Part shown: positions 1-12,400 of the stretch, one piece after another
How the letters are laid out: every line of letters starts with the position of its first letter
Position numbering within the stretch: the stretch's first letter is position 1
Assembly (NCBI GenBank): GCA_013397865.1
Contig: VZTI01002586.1
Span: 9,274-73,273, forward strand
DNA: 64,000 nt
Source of the DNA: Struthidea cinerea
Taxonomy: Eukaryota > Chordata > Aves > Passeriformes > Corcoracidae
Reading direction: 5' to 3'
Translations under genes and position numbers: made by a program
Notes under the pieces: generated by a model
Database searches by the model: none
What the model was told of the DNA's origin: nothing
What the model saw: the letters and a program-made list of their open reading frames with translations, nothing else

Positions 1-2906
1 CTCCCCTCCCCTCTCTCCTCCCCAGAAGACTGGGAGCAGAAAAAAATCCAAATTAGGACTCTCCCAAATGGACAGTTGGCTGTGTGAGAGCAACAACTTT
101 ATTAGCCGCTAGAGAACTCATACTGGGAAGCCTCCAGCTGATGCTGTTCACTAATTTCCCACTCAAATTACTTGTCTTCTTTTGTGGCCCTACTCTGTTG
201 CGTGATGACAGAAAATGATGTTGCCAACACCCTTCGCTAAAAGACAGCAATTTTCAACTGTATTCCCCAAAACCTAAAAAACCTACAGAGGTTCCCTAAA
301 TAGCCAACTTTATAGGTGGGAAAACTGAGGCTTAGAAGTTGAACAGCAAGACACACAAGAGCATCCCAATTATAGATGAACTACTCTTCGCCAAGAAGCA
401 TGGGAGAGAGGGGTTAGTAATGGGTCATTCTCAAACCTGAAAGAAGTTTTCTTCTATGTTATATTCACACCTTGGAGAAGAGGATTTCCAGCACATTGAG
501 CAGGGTGTTCCCCCCTTGCCTGCAATGAACAGCTTCTCAGCTCACATGTGGGGGGTGGCTGCTGCCTGTTAGCACACACAGTTCTGAAAAAGGTGCTGAA
601 AAGGAAACTACTTAGTCATTTCTGGTTCCATTTATTGCATAATTTGCAATAGAATTAGAGAGAAAATTATCTCATTCCTAGTATTCAGCTCTCATTCAAC
701 CTCTTCATTTCCTCTGTTTTTCCTTTTTCTTCAGAGTCCAGAAGAAACAAATCTCCAGAAACAAATATAAGAGCTTTTAATGTTAAATGCAGAGACTAAT
801 TTGCATTGCAAGGACAGTCTTTTGTTTGGAGAGACACCAGCCCATAGCTGAGCAAGCTCTTCAATGCAGGGGCTGTCCTCAGTTTCATGTCTTACATTGT
901 AGCAGCAGCCCAACCAGTATTCAAACAATATTTTTTAAAAAGCCAGTGGTAATGCATTAGGAATATCTCTGACCAGTGGCTCTTTGGCTGGATAAGAGCT
1001 GACGTAGTCAGTGTGTGAATGCCAATCTATGTGTGTAGTAGGGGGGATGAATAAGTGCCAGAATGGATGTTGCTCATTCATCCAGAACACAGAACTCTAA
1101 ATACGGAATGACATCTCACCTCTCTCATGAAGGTGAAAGTTGGTTTCTGTGCTCTGCTTCTGGAGAAGAAGTGAAAAATAGCAAGTGCAGAATGTAAAAC
1201 ATAAGGTACTAAAGGCATTGTAAATGTGGTGGTTAAAGTATATGAGATATGAGAGGAAGCCTCCAACCTTGCCAAGGAATTTTGTCCTTTCTTCACTGTG
1301 CCGATGAATGGCTTTTACACCATTCGCATTGGTTTTGAATGTCTACAATTCAGAGTTAATCTGAACAGAATCAAATTTTATAGTAGGCACCAGAGCAGGT
1401 TTGTTTTCCAATGGCTTTTCCAGGGACCCGTTGCTCCAGTCTGCATAGGATAAAGGGCGGAAAACTCTGGAAACAGTTCTATGAGCCCCTTGGTCAGATG
1501 CCGGTGCAGGAAGCTCACAGAGATTGAGTTACATCAAAGACAGACAGAGACATGGCAACAAAATCACTGAAAAACAGAATCCTTCACATCTCTATTCTGT
1601 ATGAAATCTGAATAAATCAGGCAAATCCTTCTTGCTCAACAACTCTGGAAGGATTCAAACCCACCTGTCTGGGGGAGATGAGGTAGGGCAGGATGCTGAG
1701 ACCAGGGTCCAGCTCAGATGGCCTCACCCAGGTCCTGCAAAGGAAAGGGTGGCTTGAATGGTAGCTGTAGAGATTGGACAGTGACACCTTGATTGAGATT
1801 TGGTGTTACAACAGCATCTTTGCCTCTGTTCAACTCATCTTCCATCCCTCATCCTCCCTGAAACCGATTTATGACACCTTTTTACCCCTTCCAGATGGAA
1901 CACTGGACCAAACTTTACTGAGGAATTCTGATTTGTTGGCTGCAATGCAAAGGGGGAGAAATCTCATAATCTGTCAGGAGAATAAACCACCTGTGGTGTC
2001 TTCACAAGAGACTGAAATGCACTGCCTCAGCGAGCTGTAGGGATTCCATCAGTGTCTGTGGGATAAAGGCACTAAAACACATAGACTATTCTGCAAAATT
2101 CATCTCAATATTCCTTAGAGAAAGTCGGATGGATCGTACCTGCATTTATACTGGTGTGAGGCTTAATTACAGCTTTTGCCCAGACAGTCTGAGGTTTTTT
2201 CTTTCTGATGATGAGAAAGTGTCATCTGGGGTCTTTTCTGGTGTTTCCCTGCTGTAAAAGGAGTGAGAATCTCATAGCAGAACACGTTTTCATAGTCTTA
2301 ATCTTCATTGTGTTGGCTGAAGACTTCCAAGGGAGGGGAGTAAGCTGGGTCACAGGATCAGGATACTCCTACTATGGTTACCACAAAAACACTTTTGGCA
2401 GCCCTTAACAGGCCATGAGGGAGAACACTTCAGCTGGTCAGCTTTGGAACTAGATGGTCTTCCAATCCAAGCCATTTTATGACATTCCTCCAAGCAGCTG
2501 GGTAGGTCACTTGGCTGCCCCTCCCAATGGTAAGCCATGTGCCCTGGGCCATGGTAACAGGACAGCCTTACAGTTAATCTGAGAGGTACCAGGTGGCATC
2601 AAAATTACGCCTATCAAAGATTTTCCTCAACATGCGTTTAGAGTCCCTTGAATTCCAGAATTTTGTCATGTAGACAATCACATCAAGCAGGTTTAAAGGG
2701 GGATTACCTGCACAGTGAGCACACAGAGGAGATGGACTCATAACAAAACTTCGAATTTGCCTAGTCCCCAGCAAACTCTAGAGCATTCCCCTACTCTTGG
2801 TAATTCTGGAATAGGTCAGGACAGAGGGACGTTTACACCTGTGCCAGTGTTGCCACTAAACCCTTAACTTTGCAGGTCCAAATCACAAGGAACAAAAAAT
2901 CAGTTG
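1..2906. other. Single-copy noncoding DNA, no gene seen
   Basis: Moderately AT-rich sequence with only short open frames (under 90 codons) that lack splice context, codon bias or recognisable domains. The first 25 bases are a C/T-rich tract. I recognise no repeat family. It could be intergenic or intronic. Confidence 0.6.
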
Positions 2907-2912
2907 ATCATC

Positions 2913-3266
2913 TGTGGATGCTGAAAAGCTTTCAGCAGAGAAATTTTCCAGCTTTCTGTAGCATTCTGTGAGAGACCTGCTTTTCTCACGCAAGCTATGA
3001 AAAACAGTGAGACAGTTTTTGTAAAACAACTCCTTTATCTTGCACTTGCACGATTGTTATGGTACACTGGAAAAATAATTTGGAATGGATGTTGTAGAGC
3101 CTCAGCCAATCAGCCTGGGAGGTGGATTGTCTAAGGACCAATAGCCTTATGCTATTCAGGCATACTAAGATATAAAAATGAGTGTGTAAATTAATAAATT
3201 ATTCCATTTCTTCCTGGATTGAACTTTGTGTCGTGATTTCTCTCCGTCCCCGGTACAACAACAACA
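2913..3266 (+). mobile_element. Solo LTR, family A, copy 1
   Basis: A 354-bp TG...CA unit that aligns along its whole length with 18584-18941. It has the expected order of LTR signals: CCAAT box at 3106-3110, TATA-like TATAAAAATG at 3171-3180 and polyadenylation signal AATAAA at 3193-3198. The flanks are ATCATC (2907-2912) and ATCATA (3267-3272), a 6-bp target duplication with one mismatch. No internal retroviral sequence follows, so this is a solo LTR left by LTR-LTR recombination. Six-bp duplications are usual for class II (ERVK-like) elements; that class assignment is inference. Confidence 0.8.
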
Positions 3267-3272
3267 ATCATA

Positions 3273-4468
3273 TATGAATTTAGCAGTCCAAGGAGGTGAT
3301 TTTCCTGGTCTTGGTCTCTTTCCCAGAAGATAGGTATCTCACCTGTTTGGCAGGCTGAGCAGGGATGAAAGAACAGACAGGAGAGTTGGGTCACAGATAG
3401 CCAGATTAGGTATAAATCACATTTTTAGAGCAACAGAGAGATCTCACAAGCTTACAAGGAAGATGGAACAAAGATTTCTTCATGATGGACTATTTCCTCA
3501 TCTGCAAATTGTCTTCTGGTGCCTTACAGTTTTACCGTGCTACTATGGTCCAAGCACTACCAATCCTTTGACTGAAAGATGGTTCTTACTGACTATCTCT
3601 CCACTACACTCTCTCCCTAAAATCATGGGTGTACAGGGTGTGACCCTGCTGGCTCACCAAGCAGAGCATTCTGTTCTTGTAACTAAACCTATTTGTCATA
3701 TGAGCAAGCTCTGTTTTCACAGCCCCTGGATGGCTGTTCCAGGACTTTGCTGATCCAGTGCTTAGGAAACTTCATCTAATTTCCAGACTAAATTTACTTC
3801 AGGCCAATTAAAACCTACTTGTTCTTGTGCCAACATTTTTTTTCTTCATTCCAATGTTTCTTTTTGCTTCTGGCTGTTTTAACTTTCATGTGCAACAGCA
3901 CTCATTTCCCCTCTCAATTGCTTTTGTGCTGAGCTAAAAAAGCCAAGTTCTTCAGCTTCCCCAAAGATGACAAGTTCTCCATCTTCCATCCATATCCTGG
4001 CACTTCCCTTTACCTGCATGGTCTGAATGACTCATTCATGGACATGACCCCCCAGGCCTGGAGGAGATAATCGTATCAAACCCTCTCACTTCCCTGAGCA
4101 GTAAATACAAAAACCCACAAAACATTGCTCTTGAAGGTGAATATGAGCTATCACTCCTGTATTTCCACTTGTGCTTCTCTTGACCCAGGAAATTTCTTTC
4201 ATCCATGCTGGGATCCTCTGTGTGCCAGAAAATACAAAAGCATGTCTTGGGCAGTGTTAGCTGCAGGTGGTGATTTGTGGCCTCAGGATACAGCTGGTAA
4301 ATTGCAGCTATCCACCCCATGTCACAGCACATTTCCTTTTGTAGATGTCTCCTGAGTTCAGGGCAGGAAGCAAAGGCACATTGGAAGAATGCTTTGAAGT
4401 TCATTCTGTATTTTGAAAAGCCAAAAAAGAAAGAAACAAACTCCACAAGATAAAAGTTCTAATATGAG
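3273..4468. other. Single-copy noncoding DNA, no gene seen
   Basis: Nothing recognisable. Minus-strand open frame 4036-4446 (136 codons) has no domain, no signal and low-complexity composition; I treat it as chance. Confidence 0.55.
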
Positions 4469-4509
4469 AGGACAACTAGCTAGATCCTAAGTTACTGCCA
4501 TTTAGTAAT
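4469..4509 (+). repeat. Left arm of 41-bp inverted repeat
   Basis: Starts AGGACAACTAGCTAG. All 41 bases pair with 5565-5605 on the other strand. Outside it, homology stops within two bases. Confidence 0.85.
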
Positions 4510-4516
4510 GTTCCCT

Positions 4517-4559
4517 CCCCTTCCCCTTCCCCTTCCCCTTCCCCTTCCCCTTCCCCTTC
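4517..4559. repeat. (CCCCTT)n hexanucleotide microsatellite
   Basis: Seven consecutive CCCCTT units, then a looser C/T-rich tract to about 4618. It sits directly inside the left inverted-repeat arm, and a two-unit purine counterpart lies inside the right arm. Confidence 0.95.
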
Positions 4560-5564
4560 TTTTCCTTGCTATTCCTTCCCTTCCCTTTTCCTTGCTTTTC
4601 TTTTTCCTTGTTTTTCTCCCTTGGAAGCTCATAAGCTCATAAAACCTTCAGACTTTCATAAGCAAGATGATGGATTTGGAAAGTAAAAGTCATGATTGGA
4701 ATGAAGACACTAGAAGCACAAGTGAGTTATTTTTCACATAATTAGTAGCTTAATGACATCATGACATGCCAAAGAGATATTGCCATCAGCATCCAGAACT
4801 ACACCTTGTTAAGACTCCTATACACTCTGTTTCTTGATGGCAAACAAAAAGCCAACCCCACTCTGTGTATATCTCATCTATAGGATGAATTTCACCCACT
4901 AACAAACTAAACTACATTCTTTGTTTGGATGACAGTGTCACAGATGGTGAGTCACTGGCCAAGGAATATAAGGCCAATATTTTTAATTTGGCCTGAATTT
5001 AAACTACTTGGGTTTTCACAGGTGATAAGTGTCAGCACCACCTCCTAGATGTATCACTGCAAGCTTGGAAATCATCTTACTATTGCTGTAAATGCTTAAA
5101 TAACAGACAAATTCTTTCTCTGGATTTCATCTTTCAAAATTGTGATGAAATCATTATTTTCATCTATTAAAAAAATTATGATAATATGTTATTAGGTCCT
5201 GGCCAGAGAACGCAGTCAGACAAATGCAATACTAAAGTGTTGTCAATTCTTATGATTTTATCTGGACCTTTATTACATGTTCTAAAAACCCCAGACTTTG
5301 GATCAGGGGATTAGATATATAGATCAGATTCCTCATCTTTGTTTTTCCTTTTAATACAGGGAAGGAAAAAAATTCTGAAATTTTTTTAAGCCTGTTCTAT
5401 TGATTCAAAAAAACAAATTAAAAACTGGCTGGCAAAAAAAAGGAATTAAAAAATTTAAGTAAAAAATTCAAACTGGTAAAGAATACTTTACTATAAATAT
5501 TCAAAGAAATAAAGGCCTGCATCTGAAAGAGAAGAGTAAAAGGGGAAGGGGAAGGGAAGGGAAG

Positions 5565-5605
5565 ATTACTAAATGGCAGTAACTTAGGATCTAGCTAGTT
5601 GTCCT
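5565..5605 (-). repeat. Right arm of 41-bp inverted repeat
   Basis: Perfect reverse complement of 4469-4509. It is preceded by a G/A tract (5537-5564) mirroring the C/T tract of the left arm and followed by seven T bases. Confidence 0.85.
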
Positions 5606-6179
5606 TTTTTTAAAAAACTCCTTTATAAGGGCAGTGAATGCAGCTATGAAAAGAATAATAAAACTCCAATATGCAATACCCAGGGGAGTTTAAAAGCAAA
5701 AATTAAAATCTACAAATTGTAGTTATTTTTGGGGGGAGAAAAGGAGAAAGGAAAGCTGGCACAATAAGTAGGACATCTTAATAAATCAAAATCAGAATGA
5801 ATCCTAAGTGTAATATTGGCTCATGGACAGACACAGATGAATATAGAAGGACAGAACAGACTTAATAACATAATTCAGAAGCAATCAATGTCTTCAGAAA
5901 GCATTTGTATTCCAGTTTGGGGGGAAATATATTTATATTGCATGGTGATGAATAAATACCTTACATTAAAACAGAAAAAAACACGTGAAAGAATAGCTAA
6001 TGATATCAGATGCATAGATATTAGGTATCTGTGGACTGTCAGCCCAGATTTACAGAAAAACTAACCAACAACCAATATCTGCTGTTAAGTTTGAGGAATA
6101 ACTTGCATCCTGGAAACAGAAAGAGTCCTTCTAGGACAGAGAAACAAAATAACCTCAGTAAATTTGGGCTATCAGACTA
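5606..6179. other. AT-rich noncoding DNA, no gene seen
   Basis: Low-GC sequence with no recognised repeat. The 82-codon frame at 5816-6064 has no recognisable content. Confidence 0.55.
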
Positions 6180-6860
6180 ACTCCAGTCATGGAAAAAACT
6201 GATGGAGTCAATGACATCATTGAAAAAAATACCACTGATCCACACAGAAAACAAATCATGTCAAGCCAATCTCATGTAAGTTTTGATAGGCAAAAATGAC
6301 AGTATGGATGTAGCATATTTACACAGGAGTACTCTAAATTACACCAGAACATTTCTCTTATGAAATTGGAACCATCAGATAATCAACATAACGTACATTT
6401 AAAGGGATAAAAGTGTCAGATATGTCTGAAATGAGGGTTTCAATGCTTATGCACATCTTTGTCCTAATACATCTCTTAGCTGTACTCCAGATGGATTTGT
6501 CTGTAGACTTACATTATATAAGATTTTTATCAAAGGCTAAGAAAAAGCATGAAAATTGTAATGGATAAATATAGCAGATGACTCTGGGAGTGGCAAGAGC
6601 AATAAAAACCAAGACAGATTGCTAACAGGACGCAATTCACTGTGGTTGATATGCAATCACAAGCAAACTACTGGTACTTTCACATGACCAAATGTAAGAC
6701 TGCATGCTTAAAATGATACATAGTTACCAGACTGGGGTAGGGGACACGATCTGACTGGAAGTCAGCAATTCTAACAGGGATGTGCAGGTCCTGGCAAGTA
6801 ATGGTTGAACCTGAGCAGACCTGTGAATCTCAAGTTACAAATAAGGGAAGTAGACACATG
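6180..6860 (+). mobile_element. Very old, degraded CR1-type LINE remnant (ORF2 3' part)
   Basis: Scattered short matches, in the correct order, to the CR1 reverse-transcriptase 3' region as I know it from birds and reptiles. One is a stretch near 6240-6300 (acaaatcatgtcaagccaat) and another is near 6575-6600, where 'gcagatgactctgggagtgg' resembles the conserved ADD(T/K)LGG part of the polymerase. Multiple indels and stops destroy the frame. The match comes from memory of the family, not an alignment, so the limits are approximate. Confidence 0.4.
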
Positions 6861-8338
6861 AAGTGGTGGGAGTCAAAGCTGAGGCTGCAAATTTGGAAAG
6901 GGTTAATAGCAGGCAAAAAAAGGAAATTATATTTCTGTAATTTCTACATTTACTGTAGAAATGGGAAAATGCAGTCTCTGCATCAAGGACAATTCACAAC
7001 AGTTTTATTTTGAACACAGATGTGAATTAGAGTCAATCTTGTGGTTCTGGCCCAGGAAAAAGGCTCACCACCTTAGTGATAGATCCTGGAAGCCAGAAAT
7101 GGGGGTGCCTCAGTTTCATGTGAACCAGCTCCAAATATCTGAAGTGACTGAAAAGGCCTGGTCCCCAGAAAGCTTGGAGCGATCCTAGAGGAGGACTGGA
7201 TTCCTCACTGCCAGTCCATAGCATCCTGTCCCAACCAGCTGATGAGATGGTGATGGGGTGGTTTCCTTCAGCCTTTCCTTCAGACAGCTGAGGTCACTCC
7301 AGTAACTCTCAGTGAGGATTATTTCTCTGACACCCCTACCACATGCTCACAGCTTTATACCTACTTTTCTTGCAGTGCTGATGTCAGTATATAGACTTGT
7401 TCTTTCCCCCAGACTTTTCCTGGAAGGAATACAAATTTTGGGTAGTAAACCAACCCCTGTCCCAGGGGATCTAGTTTCTAGGGAGAGCACCGGCCTGGGC
7501 TCCCTGTGGTGGCTCCAGAGGAACCTTCTGAGGCTTTTGTTTCACCTTGAAGTTGTGTTGTCCTCTTCTCCTTTCATGGTCCAGGTCCTGACCAGCATCT
7601 GCCAGCTTTGGAAGGTTAAAAAAATAAATACCTGAAAGGATCCGAGCAGAGCTGAAAAGCTGAACCAGATCTTCAATTAGTCTGTGGAAGAGTGAAATCA
7701 GGGTAGGGCTGGAGAGTGGGAAAATCAGGGAGTGCTGGAGAGAGGATGCTGAACCCTCGGATGTTTTATGGTCTGGTGACATCCCTCCTGTGCAGCCTGG
7801 GTGCTCTGAGACAGCACAGTGAGGACCAGGGGAGAACAGAGAGAGGACAGAATAGGCAAAAGAGGTAAAAAGAAAAGGGTCATGGTTGCAAATAGAATTA
7901 TAGAACAATTTAGGTCAGAATAACCTGGATTAGGTCCCTCCAAACAGGTGCTAAGTGTCTATTGATCTTTTTTTGTTTCTATTAGTCCCAATCACCATTC
8001 CTGTGCATCTCTGTGCACTTCTTAAACCAGCCCTTCTGGAGATGCCTGTGTACCAACATGCCACCAGAGGTAGAGCAATAGTGGGAAGCAGCAAAGAGCC
8101 AAACACGAACAGAAGCCCCTGAAAGCATCAGCAAGTGCTACAAGGTGGGGGAGGAAAGAATAGGCAAGAGGCCAAGTCAATGGCTTTCAAGTGCTATTCC
8201 TTTCTCCTGCCTTTCACTTGACTATCCTGATAAAGGTCCTTCTGGGAAGGATTTGTCTTTGGTCCAATGATACCACTCTTCATACTCATTTGTGCCCCAG
8301 CTGAAAGTGTAAAAAGACTCCTTAGTGATAAAAATTAG
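6861..8338. other. Single-copy noncoding DNA, no gene seen
   Basis: Overlapping short frames on both strands (7312-7635 plus, 7471-7908 minus), none with a recognisable domain or splice context. No repeat recognised. Confidence 0.55.
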
Positions 8339-8343
8339 GTAGG

Positions 8344-9471
8344 TGTTGGGGTTTAGGATTCTTCCTTTTGTTTCTTTCTCTCATGGAATTTTGTCTCACA
8401 TGTTGCTAAGATGCAATAACAACTGGCTACCCAAAAGAAACAAAAGAAGTTGCCCCGGGAAGAGTGCGGCTTGCTACTCTCTTACCAGGGGGGTTTCTCC
8501 TGGAGCGGTGGAGATACCACGAGAATTGGGCTGGAGGAAGGGGTTGGGTGCAACTACTCATTCTTCTTGCTCTCTTGGCATTCGGAGGGGAGAGGGGCTG
8601 CAGTTGCTGTGGGAAGAATTCACCACCACTGCGGGGGTCTGTCTTCTGCTGCCTTTCTTCTACCGTGAGTGGAGCTCTGCTCGTAATAGCGGCCATTACA
8701 CTGGGACCTTATTAACACCCTACCTCACTAAAAAAGGGACTTTCCACCATCTGCTGGGGTGCCTCAGAGGAAAACCCCAGCATCCCGAGCCCTCTCCCCC
8801 TCCCACGGAGCCTTTTCCTGTCCAGCTTGAATCAGGGCTGCCACTACCCAGCTCCTGCTTGTTTTTTTACCGCTGCTCTGGGTTTCACTACACTGTAGCT
8901 CTGCACCCTCTGCCCGGCCAGAATGCCCTGCAGTTCCAGCCCTGCCGCGACACCCCGCCATTCCAGCTACAGCTCCGGAGTTTCTGCCACCTCCTGCTTG
9001 CTACCCTGGACAAGCCCACCCTGCCATTCCAGCCACTGCTCCGAAGTTCCCGTTGCAGCCCATTCTCGCCACTCAGGCTGTGTGCCCTGCCGCCTGCTCC
9101 CCGAGCTCGCGCCACAGCGCCCCCTGCAGCCGCGGGGGAACCATCGCCCCCGCCCTGCCCGGCCGGGAGCCACCAGCGCCCCTGCCGGCTGTGAGCAGAA
9201 CTGCACCGAAGGGGAAAGTGCCCGCGGCCGAGAGACGGCTGTTACTGGGCTTCTGGTTTTGTTGGTTGTTGCTGCCGCTGTTGTTGTTTCTTTGCCTTGT
9301 TATACATATATATATGCACTAGTAAAGAACTGTTATTCCTTTTCCCATATCTTTGCCTGAAAGCCCCGCAATTTTAAAGTTATACTAATTTGGGGGGAAG
9401 AGGGTCACATTTTCCATTCCAGGGGATGCTCCTGCCTTCCTGAGCAGACACCTGTCTTTCAAACCAAGACA
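8344..9471 (+). mobile_element. Solo LTR, GC-rich family B, with perfect 5-bp target duplication
   Basis: A 1128-bp unit beginning TGTTGGGG and ending AACCAAGACA, flanked on both sides by GTAGG (8339-8343 and 9472-9476). Its last 150 bases align closely with the LTR end of the provirus at 41010-41160 (shared AGTAAAGAACTGTTATTCC and the CAAACCAAGACA terminus), so both belong to one family. The polyadenylation signal is probably the variant AGTAAA at 9321-9326. The centre (about 8900-9200) is GC-rich, with partial internal repeats of a CCATTCCAGC... unit. No internal retroviral sequence follows. Long open frames inside it, such as 8343-9194, reflect composition and not genes. Confidence 0.88.
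9115..9128 (-). promoter_or_regulatory. CTCF-like core in family B LTR
   Basis: The plus strand reads CAGCGCCCCCTGCA. On the minus strand this contains GCAGGGGGCGCT, close to the vertebrate CTCF consensus core. The same core is kept in the diverged proviral LTR copies at 40883-40896 and 43001-43014. Binding is inferred from sequence only. Confidence 0.35.
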
Positions 9472-9476
9472 GTAGG

Positions 9477-12400
9477 GGGATTTGTAAAATACATGGCACT
9501 GGGGATTTGAAACTACAGAATACCTGTCTCTCAGCTTGGCAGCTGTTCTGTACCTCTGTTCTCCACCTGCATGGAAATTAAAGGCTCCAGGGAAAATAAA
9601 AGCTCTGCTCACACACCAAAGCAGCAGGGCTTACTGGAGTGAAAGGGCTTGCAGGAAGAAGTGACAAAATTCTCATTGCCTTTAGAGAGGCCTGGACTTT
9701 GTCTAACACTTTTCATTGATGTTTTGTGTATGGTTCCTACTGGTTTTCAAGTGGGACACAGACCTTTTGGGGTGAAAGAGCTTGTCAGTGGTCCTGCAGC
9801 AAAAAGAAGAGGAGGAATGAAATTCAGTACAGGGAGTGTGATGGAGCTTGCTCGAATTTCTCTGAGGGAAGGAAAAGGTTTTATCCTGTTCCTGGGCATA
9901 TGGCAACATAGCAGAGCCCTTTCTGCTTGCTATATCATGCGGCTAATAAAATTCCTGTGCTCCACACTCAGCAGATGGTTTTGTGGCTGATGAATGAACC
10001 AGAATGGGATCCTGTTCCCTTTCCTGCAGCTTTCCTGGCTGTGCAGTGCTAGAAAGAGCAAAGGTCACCCACGAGTTGCTGTATATGTCGATAATGTAGC
10101 AGAGCAGGGCTGTTAAACCTTGACAGCTTGAACGAGGGATCATCAAGGAGGTGGGGAAGAGAAGAGAGATGAGTGAGATTTCAAATGCTGTGTTGAGAGA
10201 CACTGCAGAATCTTTCATCAGAAAGGAGAAGGTATTTTAAAAGCTGCCTCCGCTGAATGAGCTTTTGCAGGACTGCAGTGACACAGCAAACTCCGAGGCC
10301 GACCTTCCCCAAGTGGCCTTCACCCTGCACCAAAAATATTTCCAGATTGAGCATGGACCCCCCATGCAGAAAATTGCATCTCCACAATGAGTGGTTCACT
10401 TTTCTCCATTTCCTTGCAGCGGCCATGTGGCACCAAAAGAGATCCTCCACTGATGGGCTGAAATTCCTGGAGTCTTACTGGCTTTGCCACCATTTTTATT
10501 CCCTGTAGTTTGGTCACAAGTCATGGTCAGACTCATAAATGTATCTGGAAAACTTTATATGGAGTTATATATGGGGCAGAAGAAAGGTTTTTATGGCAGC
10601 TTGAACCGGGACTGTGTGTGCAGAAATACACTAGAAATTGTTGTCTCTCATTGGCTTAAATGTGCTCTCTCTCCATTTGCCATAGAGGAGAGAGTCAAGA
10701 CTATGTAATGTCTGAAGGAACAAATTCAAGACTTTCTTCATAGTAACAGATGAACATGAAAACACAAAGGGTGTAAACAGTGTAGTGATGATATCTGAGT
10801 CCGCAGTTTGAGGGTTGAGCAGTACCAGCTTACATGGTGTTGGCTACATGGGGTGCTCTTCAGGACTTTACTCTTCACCTGTGATGTCTGTGTGGGGCAG
10901 GAAATTACAAGGATTCAAAAAATCCCTGCAGAAAACCTGTGGAAAAGGAGAATTCTCCAAGTTGCTGAAGCCCTCCCTGCTGCTTCCCTCCTCATTACAC
11001 CTCTGTGGACTCTAATAAATAGCAAACAGCTGCTGGGGCTCATTCCTTGCTGTTACATAACAGTAAGAAGTGTCCAAATGGAGCTTAAAAAAAAAAATCT
11101 TTTAATAACAGCATATCTCCCCTAAACTGCTTCCAGCACAACCATTCCACACAAATCATCCCATAAACACTTTTGAAGGTCCCAGTAAAGCATGAATGGC
11201 CTCCACTGGTATTCTTAGAGGACTCCTTGGAGTAAATTGAGAGCAGGCAGCCACTGCTGGTGGTGCCAGCATCTCCCTTGCTCCATTCTCTCTCTTTTTC
11301 TCCCACTTCCCCAGGGTTTTTCATGGCCTCAGTTAGTAAAATGTGTCCTGTGATGCTGAGACTATCTTTGTGTCCACCTGCTGTCCTGCTCTGCCTGTGA
11401 AATAACCCAGCCTCCCTGCCAAGTTGGGACAGCCTTTGCAAGTCCCCAGCCCTGGCTGTGCAGGATAATTCTTCCCTAGGTTTCAGCAGGCATTTCTCTG
11501 CTGGGCTGGGGCATCTGCGGGAGCAAGAGAAGACAGAAGAGATAGACGCAGGTAAATGCTATTCTCCCTCTTCCATTGGTGCTTACAAAGACAGCCCTGT
11601 AGAGTCCACCCAATGTCTGACCCCTGTAAATAAGACACTGAACTGCCATGGGCTGCCATGAGCACAGGAGAGATGCTACTGGGATGGGTGCCTGGGCATG
11701 AAATTAATAAAACAAGTGTCTCCAAAAAAGACAAGACCAAGCTTTCAAACCCAGCAGCTGCCTTGAAACAGCTGAGCAGGAGACCAGGGGCAAGGCAGCT
11801 TTGGTTTGAGAGAGGCTGCAGGACAATACGGAGGGAAGAAGGGACTGGCAGCAAGTGCCATTTCCATCACCTGGTGTTGCAAATAATCCCCACGGCCAAG
11901 AACCTGGGCCTGGCCCCCATTCACTCATAGGCAACTGCAGATGGACATGATGGAACTCATTCCTTGGAACTGCTGCCCTGACAAAAGGAGCTGTTGCATG
12001 AGCTGTAGAACCTGTATTTGGAAGCTGGTGTTGAGTTATTGCATGTCTCATAAACCCTAAGCTCTGGCTGAAAGTTTTCCCATTATCAGTATAGCCAAAA
12101 TAACTTTTTTAATGGGGATTATCTGCTGCTTAGTGACACAGTAACTTTGCTGCAGGAAGTGGTGGATTCTTTCCCTTCCATCAGTTTTTGCAGAATTTTC
12201 AAACTTCCTCTCTCTGAGTCCTTTTTTGCTCTGCCAGAGCTGGACCAAATGACCAGAGGTTTCAAAGCTCTGGGGACGCAAGTATACCCACACATCATAT
12301 GATCAATAAACGTAGCTTCCTTTGGAAATGCTGAGCACACATATTGCTGCTGCACTCCGCTTTCCTTCTTTTGCAGCACATTTCTGAAAATACCAGTTTC

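Larger units (their letters stand above)
4469..5605. mobile_element. Segment bounded by a perfect 41-bp inverted repeat
   Basis: Bases 4469-4509 are the exact reverse complement of 5565-5605. The symmetry continues inward, imperfectly, into a CCCCTT-type tract on the left and an AAGGGG-type tract on the right. The interior (about 1 kb) is AT-rich and has no credible open frame. This is the shape of a nonautonomous inverted-repeat DNA transposon, but I see no target-site duplication (flanks are ATATGAG on the left, a T run on the right). It could instead be a local inverted duplication. I do not recognise the terminal sequence as a known family. Confidence 0.45.

Noticed and set aside
4036..4446. 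136-codon minus frame
   Set aside because: No domain, no signal peptide, no splice context; a plus frame of 76 codons overlaps it.
8343..9194. 283-codon plus frame
   Set aside because: It lies wholly inside a solo LTR defined by a perfect 5-bp target duplication. Composition is Pro/Ser/Leu-rich from high GC, and overlapping frames are open on both strands.
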